From Guyanagaster necrorhizus (lineage: Eukaryota; Basidiomycota; Agaricomycetes; Agaricales; Physalacriaceae): a DNA stretch of 64,000 bases. This document shows, piece after piece, positions 49,483-60,655 of this stretch. How positions within the stretch are numbered: the stretch's first letter is position 1; the number at the start of each line of letters is the position of its first letter. Position numbers and translations under genes: made by a program. Location of the stretch: NCBI RefSeq assembly GCF_019112545.1, contig NW_025064896.1, positions 130,702-194,701 on the forward strand, written 5' to 3'. Under the pieces are notes generated by a model, which did not search any database, had not been told where the DNA came from, and saw only the letters and a program-made list of their open reading frames with translations.

Positions 49483-51022
49483 GGGCTGGTGGGAAAAGGA
49501 GTATACGCCTTGTAATTTATGTAAGTTCTGATGACGTGCTTTGGCCGCTCCATCACGATTGCAGTTCGAAGCTCTGGTCTCAGTTTCGGAGATTGCGTGA
49601 TTTGGGCCGCTCCAAACTCATTGTGGCTCGAAGCTCCAGAATGCATAGCCACGGCGTCTTACATGCTAAACGGGCCATGAGACGGGGGGGGGTGGCGCAG
49701 CCGAAAAGGTCCTCTCTCCAGTACAGCAGTACCTGACTGCCTCTTCCAGCCAGAGAAGACGGAGCAAACGGAGCAAAAGTTGATATTCATATTCAGGGCG
49801 TGATCCTACCAAAGGCCAATCCAGCAGCAGACTGAGATCACTGAGATATGATGGTGTAATCGTCATATCTACGCGGGAAAGAAGTATAATCGCGTGTCCC
49901 GGTCGAGACACTAGTAGGCGACCTTTGAAGTTGGGTCTCGTTTATTGAATTTCCTTCCTGCGCTGTGTCCGGAAAGGAAAGAATCGCATTACAAAATGCG
50001 ACGTTCATGTCCCTAGAAATACCCGAAATGGACGTACTAAAACGGGAATATCCAACAGAGAATCTTTGGCCTTTGAGGCAAGTACATTCCTATTTGGACC
50101 AGCGACGATGAAGCGATAACGGGATGGTCTAGATCATGCTCAACATCAACGGCCTTGCAGAAAGCAATACAAAAAGCATGGGAGCTGTATGCTCTGTCAT
50201 TCCGCCAGAGCTAATTCAACGATAGCACGGGCCAGGAAAAATATACCTGTGTGCGTTGAGAAATCATCTGAAAAGCGACTCCAAGTCGAGGCCATAAATA
50301 AAACCGTGATACCCAACTTGTCGATGGAGGACTAGTATACACGTCGAATGACAAGAGTTGGAATATGAAAGATATCGACCGGCCTTCATTGTCTGTTAAA
50401 GTTCACCTAACACCAGGTTTATTGTACTGTCTGAGGCGTAATTCGCGCATTTGGCGTGTCTCGGGGTTTTTCACGCCCATTACTCCGTCGACACTGAAAC
50501 ACCGGGGCGAGTCCTATTATTCAGTTTACCTTCTTTGCAAGCTGGGATGAGGCTGGTAGGCTTTACTCTGTCGGAGCCATAATACAAGACATGCGGGTGT
50601 TATCATATCGCGTGACAGCTTAGCGGCTATCTCGTGAGATTTCCCAGCAATGACGTGAATAGCCTTTTGGTTCCCTACCTTTCACTGAGGGTTCGAATCC
50701 CTGGGCTTAACCCATCTTTGCTTCTCGTTGTCTTATCGAATGATTGATAGTAGTATCGTTCTCGTCGGAATCATCATCTGCGGCAGGAATATGCCTCACC
50801 CACGACCCATGCTACCACGGGCCCTACGAGTGAGTAATTACTTACTGCACACAGCAGACTGATAGCTGACATTTGCCTCGCTATCAAGTGGTCCCTAGAT
50901 AAATGGTGACAGCGCACCAATGATTTACAAAATACAGAACCTGAATTCCCAATAGTTACACTCTAGAAGTACCCACGCTGTCCCAAGATAGAAGGCCCAA
51001 GAAAATATGTCCGATTACCAGT
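49483..51022. other. Intergenic, nothing recognised
   Basis: Upstream of the MFS gene. No coding region recognised. A lone Pol III B-box-like word lies at 50690-50700. Confidence 0.4.
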
Positions 51023-52631
51023 TCACCATTTGCCCTTTTTACCTTTCTTCCTATCTTTCTTCTTCTGCTTCTTCTGCTTCCTCTCAGCGTCCAACTTCTG
51101 GAGGCTTGTTGTGTTGGAATTTAGGTGCTGGCAATTCGGAGGGGGGCATATTGGTCGAAGGAAAGGTATGTTTCGTTGTATAGGGTAAGGACAGTGGAGG
51201 TTGTAAGTCAAGTCGATAAGTACGAAAAATGTCAAAGTATAAAGTAAGCAGTAAATATATATAAAATAGAATATGATATTAAAGCCGTGAAAACCGAATC
51301 TCAACATGTCAACGAATAATACAATCCACTACTCTTACGCTCAACATGGACCTTGTATCGAGGGTCGCTATCACGCAGAGCTATGACAGCAACCTGCATA
51401 AGCGTCAGCCCTACCTCCGCAAAGCAACAACGCCCCAACGCACCTTGATAATCTCAGAATACTTGAACCGCAGCGCGTCCTGATATTTCTTGTTCATCTT
51501 CCGATAGAACCTAGCACTTGTCAGCAGCCAGAAGCTCCATCAAAACACGGGATTTAGCCCACCTCTGGTATTGAGGATCATCAAAGGAGTAAGGACAATA
51601 AACAGGTTCGAACCACTCAAACCGCTTCGCAGTCTGGAACTTGGACCAAAAGGCATAGAACCGCCGGACTTCGGTTCCGGATATATTGGCGCGTTCTTCA
51701 TCTGTGTAGGTAGAGAGCTCAAACACGGATTGCGCGTCTCCGAAGGAGGGATACGACGAAGCCTTTTTGTCGCTGCAGCGCAGCTCATCGTCGACAAGCC
51801 GGGCGAAAAACTCGGGTATGACGTTGAATGCACTCTATAATTACAGTGGGTCATGAGGTTGGATCGGGTATGGGTATGGGTATACTGGAGCCCAGCACGA
51901 ACCGTGGGATGACTCTCGCCGGCAGTCCAAGACAAACCCTCCAGGGAGCGCAGGAACGTGATGAGATCCTCGAAGGAGACCTTGTCGTCATCTTCGGAGA
52001 ACGAGTTTTCGGGGCTGGACCTGGATCCGCCTCCTCCAGGGAAGAAGTGGTATGGCCCGCCGGCATCGTCGTTGTCGCTGCCACCGTCATTCGTCCACCC
52101 ACCTGGGACACTCGGGTAATCAGGGCAACTCTCTTCCGCGCTCATTGCATTTTCGTCGCAGTCGGATACTTCGCGATGGAATGCTTCCGGATATATATCG
52201 TACCTTTTTCGTTCCTGTATAGTTATCCATGCGTCTCTGTCAATATATATATATATATCTTTGAGGCTTACGTTGTCGTCCATCAACACCTGCCAAAGTC
52301 AGTTAGGAAAGAGGACTGCCAAAGAAAAAAAAAAGAAAATTCCACTCCACGCACATCGTACGCCTTCTTTACCAGCCGGAAACGCCTGTTTGCCCCTTCG
52401 GCATCCTCCAAGTTCTTATCTGGGTGCGTCTCGATGATCTTCTTGAGATACGCTTTCTGCACAATCAATAATAAGAGCCACAGTTGAAGAAAAGAAACAA
52501 AAAAGGGGGAGGAGAAAACTTGCCCGAATTTGCTCACTTGTCGCATCCCTCTCGATAGACAGCACGGCGTAAAAGTCTCCAAAGCTGCTGGGGCCGCCAT
52601 CGTTGGGATTGCGTCCGAGTGCGCTGCCCAT
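51023..52631 (-). CDS. J-protein of the Jjj1/DNAJC21 type
   Basis: ATG at 52631 (MGSALGRNPNDGG). The J domain reads DFYAVLSIERDATSEQIR, then AYLKKIIETHPDKNLEDAEG with the HPD that stimulates Hsp70 ATPase, then FRLVKKAYDVLMDDNERKRY. After an acidic Gly/Ser region comes the Jjj1-type block VRRFYAFWSKFQTAKRFEWF and FYRKMNKKYQDALRFKYSEI, then ALRDSDPRYK. A Lys-rich end (AERKQKKQKKKDRKKGKKGK) is coded at 51023-51090, but the last splice is uncertain and the gene may instead stop at 51301. Jjj1 helps late 60S ribosome maturation and usually has C2H2 fingers; none are seen here. Intron 1 starts with GC (gcaagt) at 52523. Confidence 0.75.
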
Positions 52632-53199
52632 TTTTGTTAACTTTTTTTTTTTTTTCACGTTCCTATTTTCGGCTTTCTTTGGTGGGAGGAATGGATGGGA
52701 TGGTAGGACGGTGGTGGCCTGCGGTGTGTTCAGACATCGTACTAGGCGTCTAAGACCAAAAGTCCTCGAGGCCGGCCGTCAAAAAGGTTAATGACATCAC
52801 GTGAACAAGTCGCACTTAAATTTCTTCCAACTTCGCTTTGAAAGCAGAAAATGGCTCAATGGCATATAGTGAACAAACACGGTCGCGCCGATTTAGAAGA
52901 GGAAGCTTATAGACACTGATACTCCAGATTTAATGAATCGCCGAACATTGAAATTTTACCCAGGCCATAATACAGCCGAGGCTGCACAGGTCATGGAAAC
53001 TTGGCTTTCGAGGAATCTTCGAATCTGAAGCTGATAGAACCCGCATTTAATCACAGGGTTGCACACAGAACCGAAGAGTTTTCATTGAGGTTAACTTACC
53101 TGTCATGTGACTATGCATAGGGTCTTTTCAGCCTTTAGTAAAACAGTTACTGACCCTGGAGATTTTGTGCAACCTTATGACAAAGTTCAAAAATGAGAT
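52632..53199. other. Intergenic between J-protein and tRNA
   Basis: Probable promoter of the J-protein gene at the left, with T-rich runs. No gene recognised. Confidence 0.4.
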
Positions 53200-53291
53200 T
53201 CCCTCTAGCCGACTTGAACGACTGACCTCGTCATAACCATACACCTTTTCGTCATACTAGTGACGCGCTCTACCAACTGAGCTAAGAGGGA
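53200..53291 (-). tRNA. tRNA-Thr (AGT) with intron
   Basis: The minus strand folds as a tRNA. The acceptor stem is tccctct/agaggga (7 bp), the D arm is gctcagttggtagagc and the anticodon stem is cgtca/tgacg. The loop starts c-t-a-g-t-a, giving anticodon AGT. The T arm is agtcg-ttcaagt-cggct. A roughly 20-nt intron lies one base after the anticodon, the standard eukaryotic place. Confidence 0.9.
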
Positions 53292-53942
53292 CTAACAATT
53301 GTGGTAACGGGATTATATGAGTCCGCAATCACACTTATCCTCATCTTTCCGCCACAACCTGAGGGCAGATTGAGCCAAAGCTTACATACAAAGCTATCCT
53401 TAAAGTTCTAAAGGCATTGGGCAAAGTTGGGTCACAGCCTGAGATCCATCCGTGATACTTGATGGGAATGACAGGATGCTTGACATTGATATCTGTGACA
53501 GTGTTAGCTTGGAAAAGGAAAGAAAAGCAGGATGATGTGCAAGTCCCTGCACGAGCGTGTTCGAGGGCTTTCTCCCAGCATGCTCCAGATTGTCATGTGG
53601 CTGGAAGATGGTGCAGAAGAGTGGCAGGAAATCATTGACATCTTTGAGAGCATGCAGATACCATCAGAGATGCGGTCGTGAGTATTAGAGTCGCAGATGC
53701 CAAGTATAGAAGAGTTGTATTACACAACTGTAGTTGGGGTTTGTAGCAAGTTCCTCTTATTGGAAAAATTCTAGCTACTTATATACTACAAGTGATGTGT
53801 TTCTATAGTATATAATATGTTCCTCTTCTATTAGTATAGCTCTTTAATCTACTTCTGCTTTATGCATCATCAATCAAGTGATCTTAAGCAGAACCTCATT
53901 AGGTTAATCAGCTTCTACTAATGCAATCTTTCCAAGGTTACA
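53292..53942. other. Repeat-bearing intergenic stretch
   Basis: It contains one copy of a 54-bp repeat (53361-53414). A 49-codon frame near 53533 (MMCKSLHERVRGLSPSMLQI) is followed by A/T-rich DNA with few CG up to the hAT element. It resembles a scrap of a duplicated gene or transposon; nothing complete is seen. Confidence 0.4.
53361..53414. repeat. 54-bp dispersed repeat, copy 1
   Basis: Identical at 53 of 54 positions to 59972-60025, same orientation. The second copy adjoins the 5' end of a minus-strand gene relic (59600-59989). Confidence 0.8.
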
Positions 53943-53950
53943 GTTGAACC
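53943..53950. repeat. Target-site duplication, left (GTTGAACC)
   Basis: Exact 8-bp match to 55148-55155 on the other side of the element. Confidence 0.85.
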
Positions 53951-55147
53951 TATGGATCCATACCATACCTGTATATGGGTATGACCATCAACTATATGGA
54001 TTGCATGCAGATATGGATATCCCATACCTGCAACTGTACAGAAGAAATCTAGGAGCTTTACAGTATGGTAATAATACTGCCTGTATTATGGGTATATGAC
54101 TGTAGCTTTGTCCTGTACTTAAATATGTACCTAAAACTATGGTGCAAAATTTACCTCATCCTCATTATTAGCTAGAAGTTCCTCAACAGCATTGTGAGCA
54201 AGTTGAAGCCTGTGTTTGACTAGCATCAGAACATGAAGGGTGTCAGGCTTTAACCATGCTCATCACAGAGAAACAGTGTCTCTACTTTCAGAAGACACAT
54301 GCTCTACTGCTACTGCAGAGCCTGGGGTTGGGCATGATGCCAGCACACATGTTGCATCATATAGTGTACAATCATATCTGGGATTGATAATAAATCATGA
54401 GCAAGACAATATGGTCATGGAAAGTCATGACAGCAAATGTACCACTAATTCACTGGGTTAGTGTTATGGAAAATTTCCTTTGGGATAGAAAAGTATCATT
54501 CAAACTCATCAACAGTGACTGCAGAATCATCATCATCATCATATCGAGATGTGAAGTCCACCTTTTGAGGAGATCCATCAAGGAATGTAGATTCCAATGG
54601 TTCAGCTGCTGGAGATGATGGACCTATATCTATCAGGCCCACATCAAACTAAAAAAGGATTAACCATGAACAGAAGGCAAAGAGAGTGATTCCCCAGAAA
54701 TATTCTTGACTGAAACTTCTGCTAGGTGGAGTGAAATGGCTAGTGATATATTGCATATTGACTAAGGAGGTCATTACAGAAGAGATAATCATGACCTGGG
54801 GATAGAGTTGGGAAGTAATAAGTGAAAGAAATGTCAAGCTGCAAGCAGTGGGCAAATGCAAGGGTAACAGGGAATAGAACAGCTAGAATGGTTGTCGACA
54901 TGGCAGCTCTGGAGAAAGGAGGTCATGCAATCAATCAGCTGGTTGATGTCATTTCAAGATCCGATGATACCACTTGGGTATCTGTATATACAGCCGTACA
55001 CGGCTGTGTTTTGTACGGATTGTACGGGTGCAGTCCGTACCGTATACCGACCTGTATGGTTGTGATGAAGATCAAGCACGGTACGGTTACGGTACCGGTA
55101 TCAACCGTCCCGTAATATTGTAATTACAGGTACGGTGCGGATCCCTA
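53951..55147 (-). mobile_element. hAT-like DNA transposon, degenerate
   Basis: A 1197-bp element bounded by an exact 8-bp duplication (GTTGAACC), the length hAT transposases make. The right end, read inward on the minus strand, is TAGGGATCCGCACCGTACCT. The left end is TATGGATCCATACCATACCT: the same terminal inverted repeat after CpG loss and one further change. Both ends carry sub-terminal copies of a tacgg/catacc word. The minus strand near 54649-54861 has scraps faintly like a hAT C-terminal dimerisation region (YPTLS-like, then TSLVNMQYITS), in shifted frames; this is tentative. The element is too short and broken to be autonomous. Confidence 0.8.
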
Positions 55148-55155
55148 GTTGAACC
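55148..55155. repeat. Target-site duplication, right (GTTGAACC)
   Basis: Exact partner of 53943-53950; the flanking sequence beyond it differs. Confidence 0.85.
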
Positions 55156-55438
55156 TCAACTTAGTTCTAAGTTCTTAGAAACTTTCTCTCATCTTCTGAA
55201 CACGTCGATCTTACTAAGGTAAATTGATTATTACTAGTGAAGTACTAATTCATTTTCTATAGGTTTATGCTCAAACATAACACTTTCTATGTTATACACG
55301 TGTGACAATACAGAAGAGCTACGTAAAATCTTTCTTATTCATTGAGTTCAGACATTGAAAATCTAACAGGTAATTCTGTCGCTAGGATGACAAAGCATCA
55401 GATGGCTCTACCAGGACTATGATGCAGAAACTCACTTG

Positions 55439-55945
55439 TTAAGCAAAAGTGCAAACATTTGACTGTACAATAGGGCGTGGCTGCTTATTGCCTTCCGCGT
55501 TAGCCCATTCTTGGTCTGCGAAGCCACATACTTCGCGTTCTAGCGCATTGATGTCATTGCAGTGGACGACACCCAGATGGATGAGCAGAGCGATGGCCTT
55601 CAGTACCCAGACTTGGCACGAAAATATGATATCTGGAGAAGGAGAGGTGCAGTCAACCTGCTCAAGATGCATCCGGAGATGAGCCACGTATGCTGGGTCA
55701 AGTTGGCCGATCTTGATAAGTCCAACCAAAGCGAATGAGATCAATGCGCCTGAGGTCATGCCGAAATCTTGCACAAACTGTCCTGGGAGACTGCCTGCGT
55801 TCGTCACATGAAACCTGTAACCAGAACCGTATCGCGCTATTGGACTTGGGGGGGTACAATGGTGGTACAATCCCCAGTGGTAAGTTCCCGGCTCTGTTGG
55901 GCGAGCGAACAAAATGATATAAATGGCGCCAACTTCGAGAGACAT
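55439..55945 (-). CDS. Unknown basidiomycete family, 168 aa, intact copy
   Basis: A single-exon frame with a true ATG (MSLEVGAIYIILFARPTEPG, residues 1-20), then TYHWGLYHHC, GYRFHVTNAG, LVGLIKIGQLDPAYVAHLRM, SCQVWVLKAIALLIHLGVVH, NALEREVCGFADQEWANAEG and PRPIVQSNVCTFA. I believe similar short proteins occur in many copies in mushroom genomes, with no known function. There is no signal peptide; the fold may be a small alpha/beta domain. A second, shortened copy lies 4 kb away on the same strand (59600-59989). The intact copy may be functional. Confidence 0.65.
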   Translation of the reverse strand: MSLEVGAIYIILFARPTEPGTYHWGLYHHCTPPSPIARYGSGYRFHVTNAGSLPGQFVQDFGMTSGALISFALVGLIKIGQLDPAYVAHLRMHLEQVDCTSPSPDIIFSCQVWVLKAIALLIHLGVVHCNDINALEREVCGFADQEWANAEGNKQPRPIVQSNVCTFA

Positions 55946-57091
55946 TTCTGAAAAAAGGCGAACGTAAGGACGTGAAACATAAGGGCATGAAAGATGTCAT
56001 GAAAGATATATACACTGACAATTGAAAGGATGGAACAGGAAGAGAATGTTGGGGGAACCTAGGAGTATTGGTCGATTTTTAAGGCTTCTAGAGATTACCA
56101 ATATGGTTCACGCCGACTCCCACCTCTCACGTTCAGACGAGTCAGAGAGTGTCATATAAGGATCGCCTCATCCGGGGCATCTCTCTAGAACATCAGAATG
56201 AGGAATTTGAAGGACGAGGAAGCGAAATTCAAGATAATTGATGATATTGAAGGCCTGGCACCGCGTCAAGTCATAGAGCGAGCTTACGGTCCCGCCTCAA
56301 TCCCGATGGCCGACCTTCTATTTACGCACCAAGTGGCATGTTCACCATGGTTTCGAAAAGGTAACGGCCCGTGATGGCCCGTATTCATGACTTTATATAA
56401 ATGGTACGCTACTAAAAGGGGACTTGACGCGAAATTACCTTGACTCAAGTCCTGGAGACCGTGATCTAGCTTCAGAATATCTGGTGGCCGCTTCAGTTCC
56501 TATTTCATACCTACTGGTATGACTTGACAACGCAACAGTTCTTCGATGACATCTCCAAATGGGGGTCCAGGTATCACTGCCATCCTGGATCTCAGCTGTC
56601 AAAAGGCACCATAAACGGGTTCCTCCTCGAATGTTCTAATGCCATCAACAAAGTCCCACCGCATATTACCAGCATGAAATGCCCACTGGGCATGATTTGA
56701 ATTTTCAGAGATGAATGCAAGGACGAGTGGTCATTCTACCAGGCAAGATCCTTAATACCACTGAGAAAGTCAAGACATCAAAGCTGCGTTTCGTTAAACA
56801 GAAAAGAGTTAGCCTGATTTCAAATTTACGCTCATTCCCCATGTGGCAGCATTGCGGAAGTACAATGAGGTACAATGCTGCTGCGTAGCGTCTAATATTA
56901 TGATGACGATGATGTTATTCAAGAACCGTCACCCCGTGTTGTGTAAGATAACGATCATAGATCACAGTCGATCTCTACTCCCTTGTCGTCTATGGTGACG
57001 TTCCTTCTAGTCCTTCTGGATAAATTGAGGTGAGTCAATCGATTACATGGCTCATTACTCTAAAGTCGCCTTCCTTTACAGTCTGCCGACA
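55946..57091. other. Intergenic, possible small frame
   Basis: A 58-codon plus-strand frame at 56198-56374 (MRNLKDEEAKFKIIDDIEGL) has an ATG but no recognised family. The rest shows only gene-scrap-like frames, for example near 56600. Confidence 0.4.
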
Positions 57092-58008
57092 TTACCAGAA
57101 GGAGAAGGAAGAATCCGTGAGCCCTATAAGGGCCAAGTCCCACTCCAGCTCTCTGTAGTACTTGTAACAAGGTAAAGTAGCCAATTGCTTGCTCCATGGA
57201 GAACTACGCCATTGCATGATCGACGTGAACTCCCAATACTCGGGAAGCCACCCAGACCACTCCCAGTCAATCATACCGCTGATATGTCCGTCATTTATCA
57301 TGATGTTATGATCCCAAAGGTCGCCGTGGGTGAAGACGATATCGTGAGGTAGAGACGTCAACTTCCGAGCCATCTGCAGTCGGACGCCGTCCTTCTCACT
57401 ATCATTGACAAGGGCGAATCGAAGAAGAGATTTGAGAAATGTGGGTTCGTCTTCACAGGCGCTGATATGCCGCGAAGGCACACGAGACCCATAGACATCA
57501 TTTCCGTCAACGCCACAAACACGGCTGCCCCATGGATTTGAATAAGAGCGCATGCGTTTCAGGATATCCGTGAGCTCCGATTTGATAGTCTCCAATTCCT
57601 GTCGCGATAGATTGTCCATTACCTCACTCAGAGGCTTGCCTGGTATGCGGGTCATAAGAATGGACCCCCAAGGCACTCTGCCGCAGTGATCACCATACTC
57701 GATGAACCGAGGTACAGGAATGCCAATGGAACGTGCGAGGGACATAGCCAGACCCTCCTCCTCTCGGGTACCCGACGTGAATTTAAGTATAAGGTTGAAT
57801 GGAAGGGGGAAAATGCCAGGCGGGAGCTCTTCACCACGAAGACGACAGTAGTAGTATGATATCGGAATTAGTATGAAAGCGTGTATGTATCCACGAATGC
57901 GGTTTAGCCACGGGTATCCTTTGGATGGTAGTGGAGGGAAAGGCAATTTCTGAATGTTGTCAGGATGAGCGCGTATAAGTGAGCAATGCAACTTACATTG
58001 TCCATCAT
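57092..58008 (-). CDS. APH-family kinase-like protein
   Basis: The start is ATG ATG GAC AAT at 58008. An intron (gtaagt ... ctgac ... attcag, about 57950-57996) follows and joins in frame to KLPFPPLPSKGYPWLNRIRG. The protein has the fold marks of aminoglycoside phosphotransferase/choline-kinase-like enzymes: LILKFTSGTREEEGLAMSLA (lysine and glutamate of the N-lobe), ILMTRIPGKPLSEVM (hinge), the Brenner loop HGDLWDHNIMI, and the metal-binding GMIDWEWSG. All key residues are in place. Mushrooms carry many such genes, and the true substrate (small molecule or protein) is unknown. Length, about 285 residues, is normal. Confidence 0.82.
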
Positions 58009-59599
58009 ACGTATGACAGGAAAATCAGAGTGAGGACTAGAAAACAGATATGTAAGTAACAACGACGAACAAGTTCGTCATCATTAAAATTCTATATATT
58101 ATTTAAACTTAAACCGGAGATTCGATCGGGTTCTTAAAATTAGTAACGGCCGGCATCGTGGGCGCTCTGCGTGGAATCTACTTTGACCACATGTCGTGTC
58201 CTTCCTCCTTTGCTCTACGCGCTCGCGGACACCAATTTACACTCATTTATGACCTATCACCATTATCGACATTGCCCGGATGTATCTCATGACAGATCTT
58301 TGAGAAGACAATTCTTATTCCAGCGTCTGTTAATAGTTAGATTCTCAGCTACTCGTGGAATATTGTAGCTGTATAATGCGAGAGAAGAGGGTTAATAACT
58401 GATTTGACCCATTTGTAGAGGATTCGCCCTCTCTAGACCATTTCTTTGATCATTTCCTTTGTTACCTTACCTTGCTTTTACCTTTCTTTGTCTATACAGT
58501 GTTTACTTGTCACCATTAGTTAGCCTCCCCCTTTCTTTCAATATTTTACATTGTCTTTGCCAGTTACCTTTGTCTTATTACATGCCACTCTACAAATAGT
58601 ATAAGTACATAGCTACTTGGTACCAATGGACAATCTATCTTCCCCCATCTTCTCTGGTGTCCATCTGGGTCTTAAAGTGTAATAGTCAAGCCTTTACCTA
58701 CACATTCTTAATTGGGCCTCGGAGGGTCGTCCTCTCTCTTTGGACTCTGTCATGGTGTCCACCTCCACATATTTTCAAGCAGTAGCACCCATACCCCATC
58801 TGTCCTCGGTAAATTTCCAGACTCTACATACATTGAGGGATTATCGAAAATCCTTGACAGGGTTTGCTGTTTCTGCTCACACCATGCCGACAGATTACGA
58901 CTGGGCTCTTTATGATCATACATCTAAAAAATCCGGTGCCGAGTCTCACATAATGAATCTGAGAAAACGGCCGCACCGTCATCAACGCCATCAAGAGAGA
59001 TTTTCCTGTCATGAAGTTCGCTTATATCCAATCTTCTTGACCTGGGAGAGGCGAAAGGTTTTGGAATTTCCCAGTTAGATGATGCTGTTTGCTAATATTC
59101 AACCATGGTCACACGTCACACGGATTCTTTTGGCTACTTGGTTCATGGGTTTGTCTGAATGCAATTCACTGTGTCACGTCTGGTACCGGTTAGATCGTAC
59201 GTTTGCATTACCCTCGCAGTTATCCCATCCTATACATGGTTTATCCTCATCTTTCTGTCCCTTTCTTCCATCCCTGTACTGGTAATAGCCACTCGCATGA
59301 CCGTACAGATCCAAGCTTTAAACCCTCGCTATTCCATTTCATGTATTTCAGTAATCAATTTAAATATTCTCAACTTAGACTGGTTTTATAATACGTTTTC
59401 GCCACTGCCCTCTTCATTGTAAAGTGGTATACGCCATCATAATGTATAGGTTAGGGTTAGGCGATTGACAGAGTGAAAAGAATCGACAGCAGGGCCGAGT
59501 GATTCTTCGAGCAGAGAATTACCGTAAAGCTGCGAAGCAGTATTCTGGTAGACGTGGCGACAATGATTGATAACACTATGAAGAAGAAACGTAATACCA
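58009..59599. other. Intergenic, nothing recognised
   Basis: No known family. Plus-strand frames at 58740-59078 lack an ATG and domains. A GGTTAGGGTTAGG word lies at 59449-59461. Confidence 0.4.
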
Positions 59600-59989
59600 C
59601 CTGTCTATATGGGCGTCATCGGAAGAGAGAATGGACAGCTGCATTTGGTTGCCAATTTGGCTTGCGATACGTGACCGGCCTCTGCCGACAATATGAAGAG
59701 CGATGGCCACCCAGACTTGGCATGAAAATACAGTATGTGGGGAAGGAAAGGTGCAGTTAACCCGTTCAAGATGGATCCAGAGATGAGCTGCATATGCTGG
59801 GTCAAGTTGGCCCATCTTTATCAGATAGAGGCCGCCTTCGTTCTTCACATGAAACTTGTAACCAGACCCGTACTGCGCTGTTGGATTTTGGGGGAGGATG
59901 CAATGATGGTACAATCCCCAGTGGTAGGTTCCCGGCTCTGTTGTTGCGAGCGAACAGAATGCACCGAGTGAGAGGGCAGATTGAGCCAA
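59600..59989 (-). pseudogene. Shortened copy of the 55439-55945 family
   Basis: It shares EPGTYHWGLYHHC, YGSGYKFHVKNEG, IKMGQLDPAYAAHLWIHLER and SCQVWV with the copy at 55439-55945. About 20 residues (the GQFVQDF to FALVG stretch) are missing between VKNEG and IKMGQ, more are missing after SCQVWV, and the C-terminal half differs. No ATG stands at the expected start; the frame runs in from the 54-bp repeat. It is a broken duplicate. Confidence 0.65.
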
Positions 59990-60025
59990 AGCTTACATAC
60001 AAAGCTATCCTTGAAGTTCTAAAGG
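59972..60025. repeat. 54-bp dispersed repeat, copy 2
   Basis: 53 of 54 positions match 53361-53414, at the 5' side of the broken gene copy. Confidence 0.8.
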
Positions 60026-60434
60026 TATGGGTCCTCAAGTTCTCCCATCCCCACTTGCCTCACCGATATAGCTGCAAAAATCTCCAGTCCGAAGTTCATC
60101 ACATCAGTTTCTGGAGATGGTCATTCATCATGAGTAGACTGTCTGCCTGCTCATAACAATCCAGATATCAAGTCTGGTATCCCATCCTCGCATTCAACAT
60201 TCAACTCCAGCCCATCATATTTTTCTGCTGATATTTCAACCAAGTCCCAAGTCGAATCAACCATCCACTCGATAAAAAAAAAATGCAAACGACGGGGAGG
60301 ATGCGGACTATGCATCTGTGACTCGGTTATTTATAAATGCACCTGCGGGGCGAACGTGTTTAGCCCATTCTGGCTGTACGTGATGATATGCTATGCTGCA
60401 GATGGCTCTTCACCAGCACATGAAAGAGCAGGTA
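60026..60434. other. Intergenic before the copia LTR
   Basis: No gene recognised. Confidence 0.4.
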
Positions 60435-60643
60435 TGTTGGGATAGCAATCCCAAGCGAGTACGAGAATGTACTCGAAGATACGATGCCAGTCAGCGGCAG
60501 CTGACTTGGATCGTGATCCGGACTTATTTAGTATCTCGTAGAAAGATCTCGAAGTAATATGAAATGTATTTAAGTAGAACGTTTCTCTCTCGAGAGGCTA
60601 ATTCTAGTTCTCTGTTACATTACTCTGCTCTCTACTTACAACA
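60435..60643 (+). repeat. 5' LTR of a Ty1/copia element
   Basis: A 209-bp unit starting TGTTGGGA and ending TACAACA, followed at once by ggttatgggccc, the usual initiator-tRNA-type primer site of fungal copia elements. A tatttaag site near 60569 may be its TATA box. The partner LTR is not in the window. Confidence 0.75.
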
Positions 60644-60655
60644 GGTTATGGGCCC
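60644..60655 (+). other. Primer binding site of the copia element
   Basis: ggttatgggccc directly after the LTR; the rest is lost in the assembly gap. Confidence 0.6.

Noticed and set aside
50620..50702. A second tRNA, suggested by a perfect B-box word (ggttcgaatcc) and an A-box-like word upstream
   Set aside because: No 7-bp acceptor stem, no anticodon arm and an incomplete T stem could be found.
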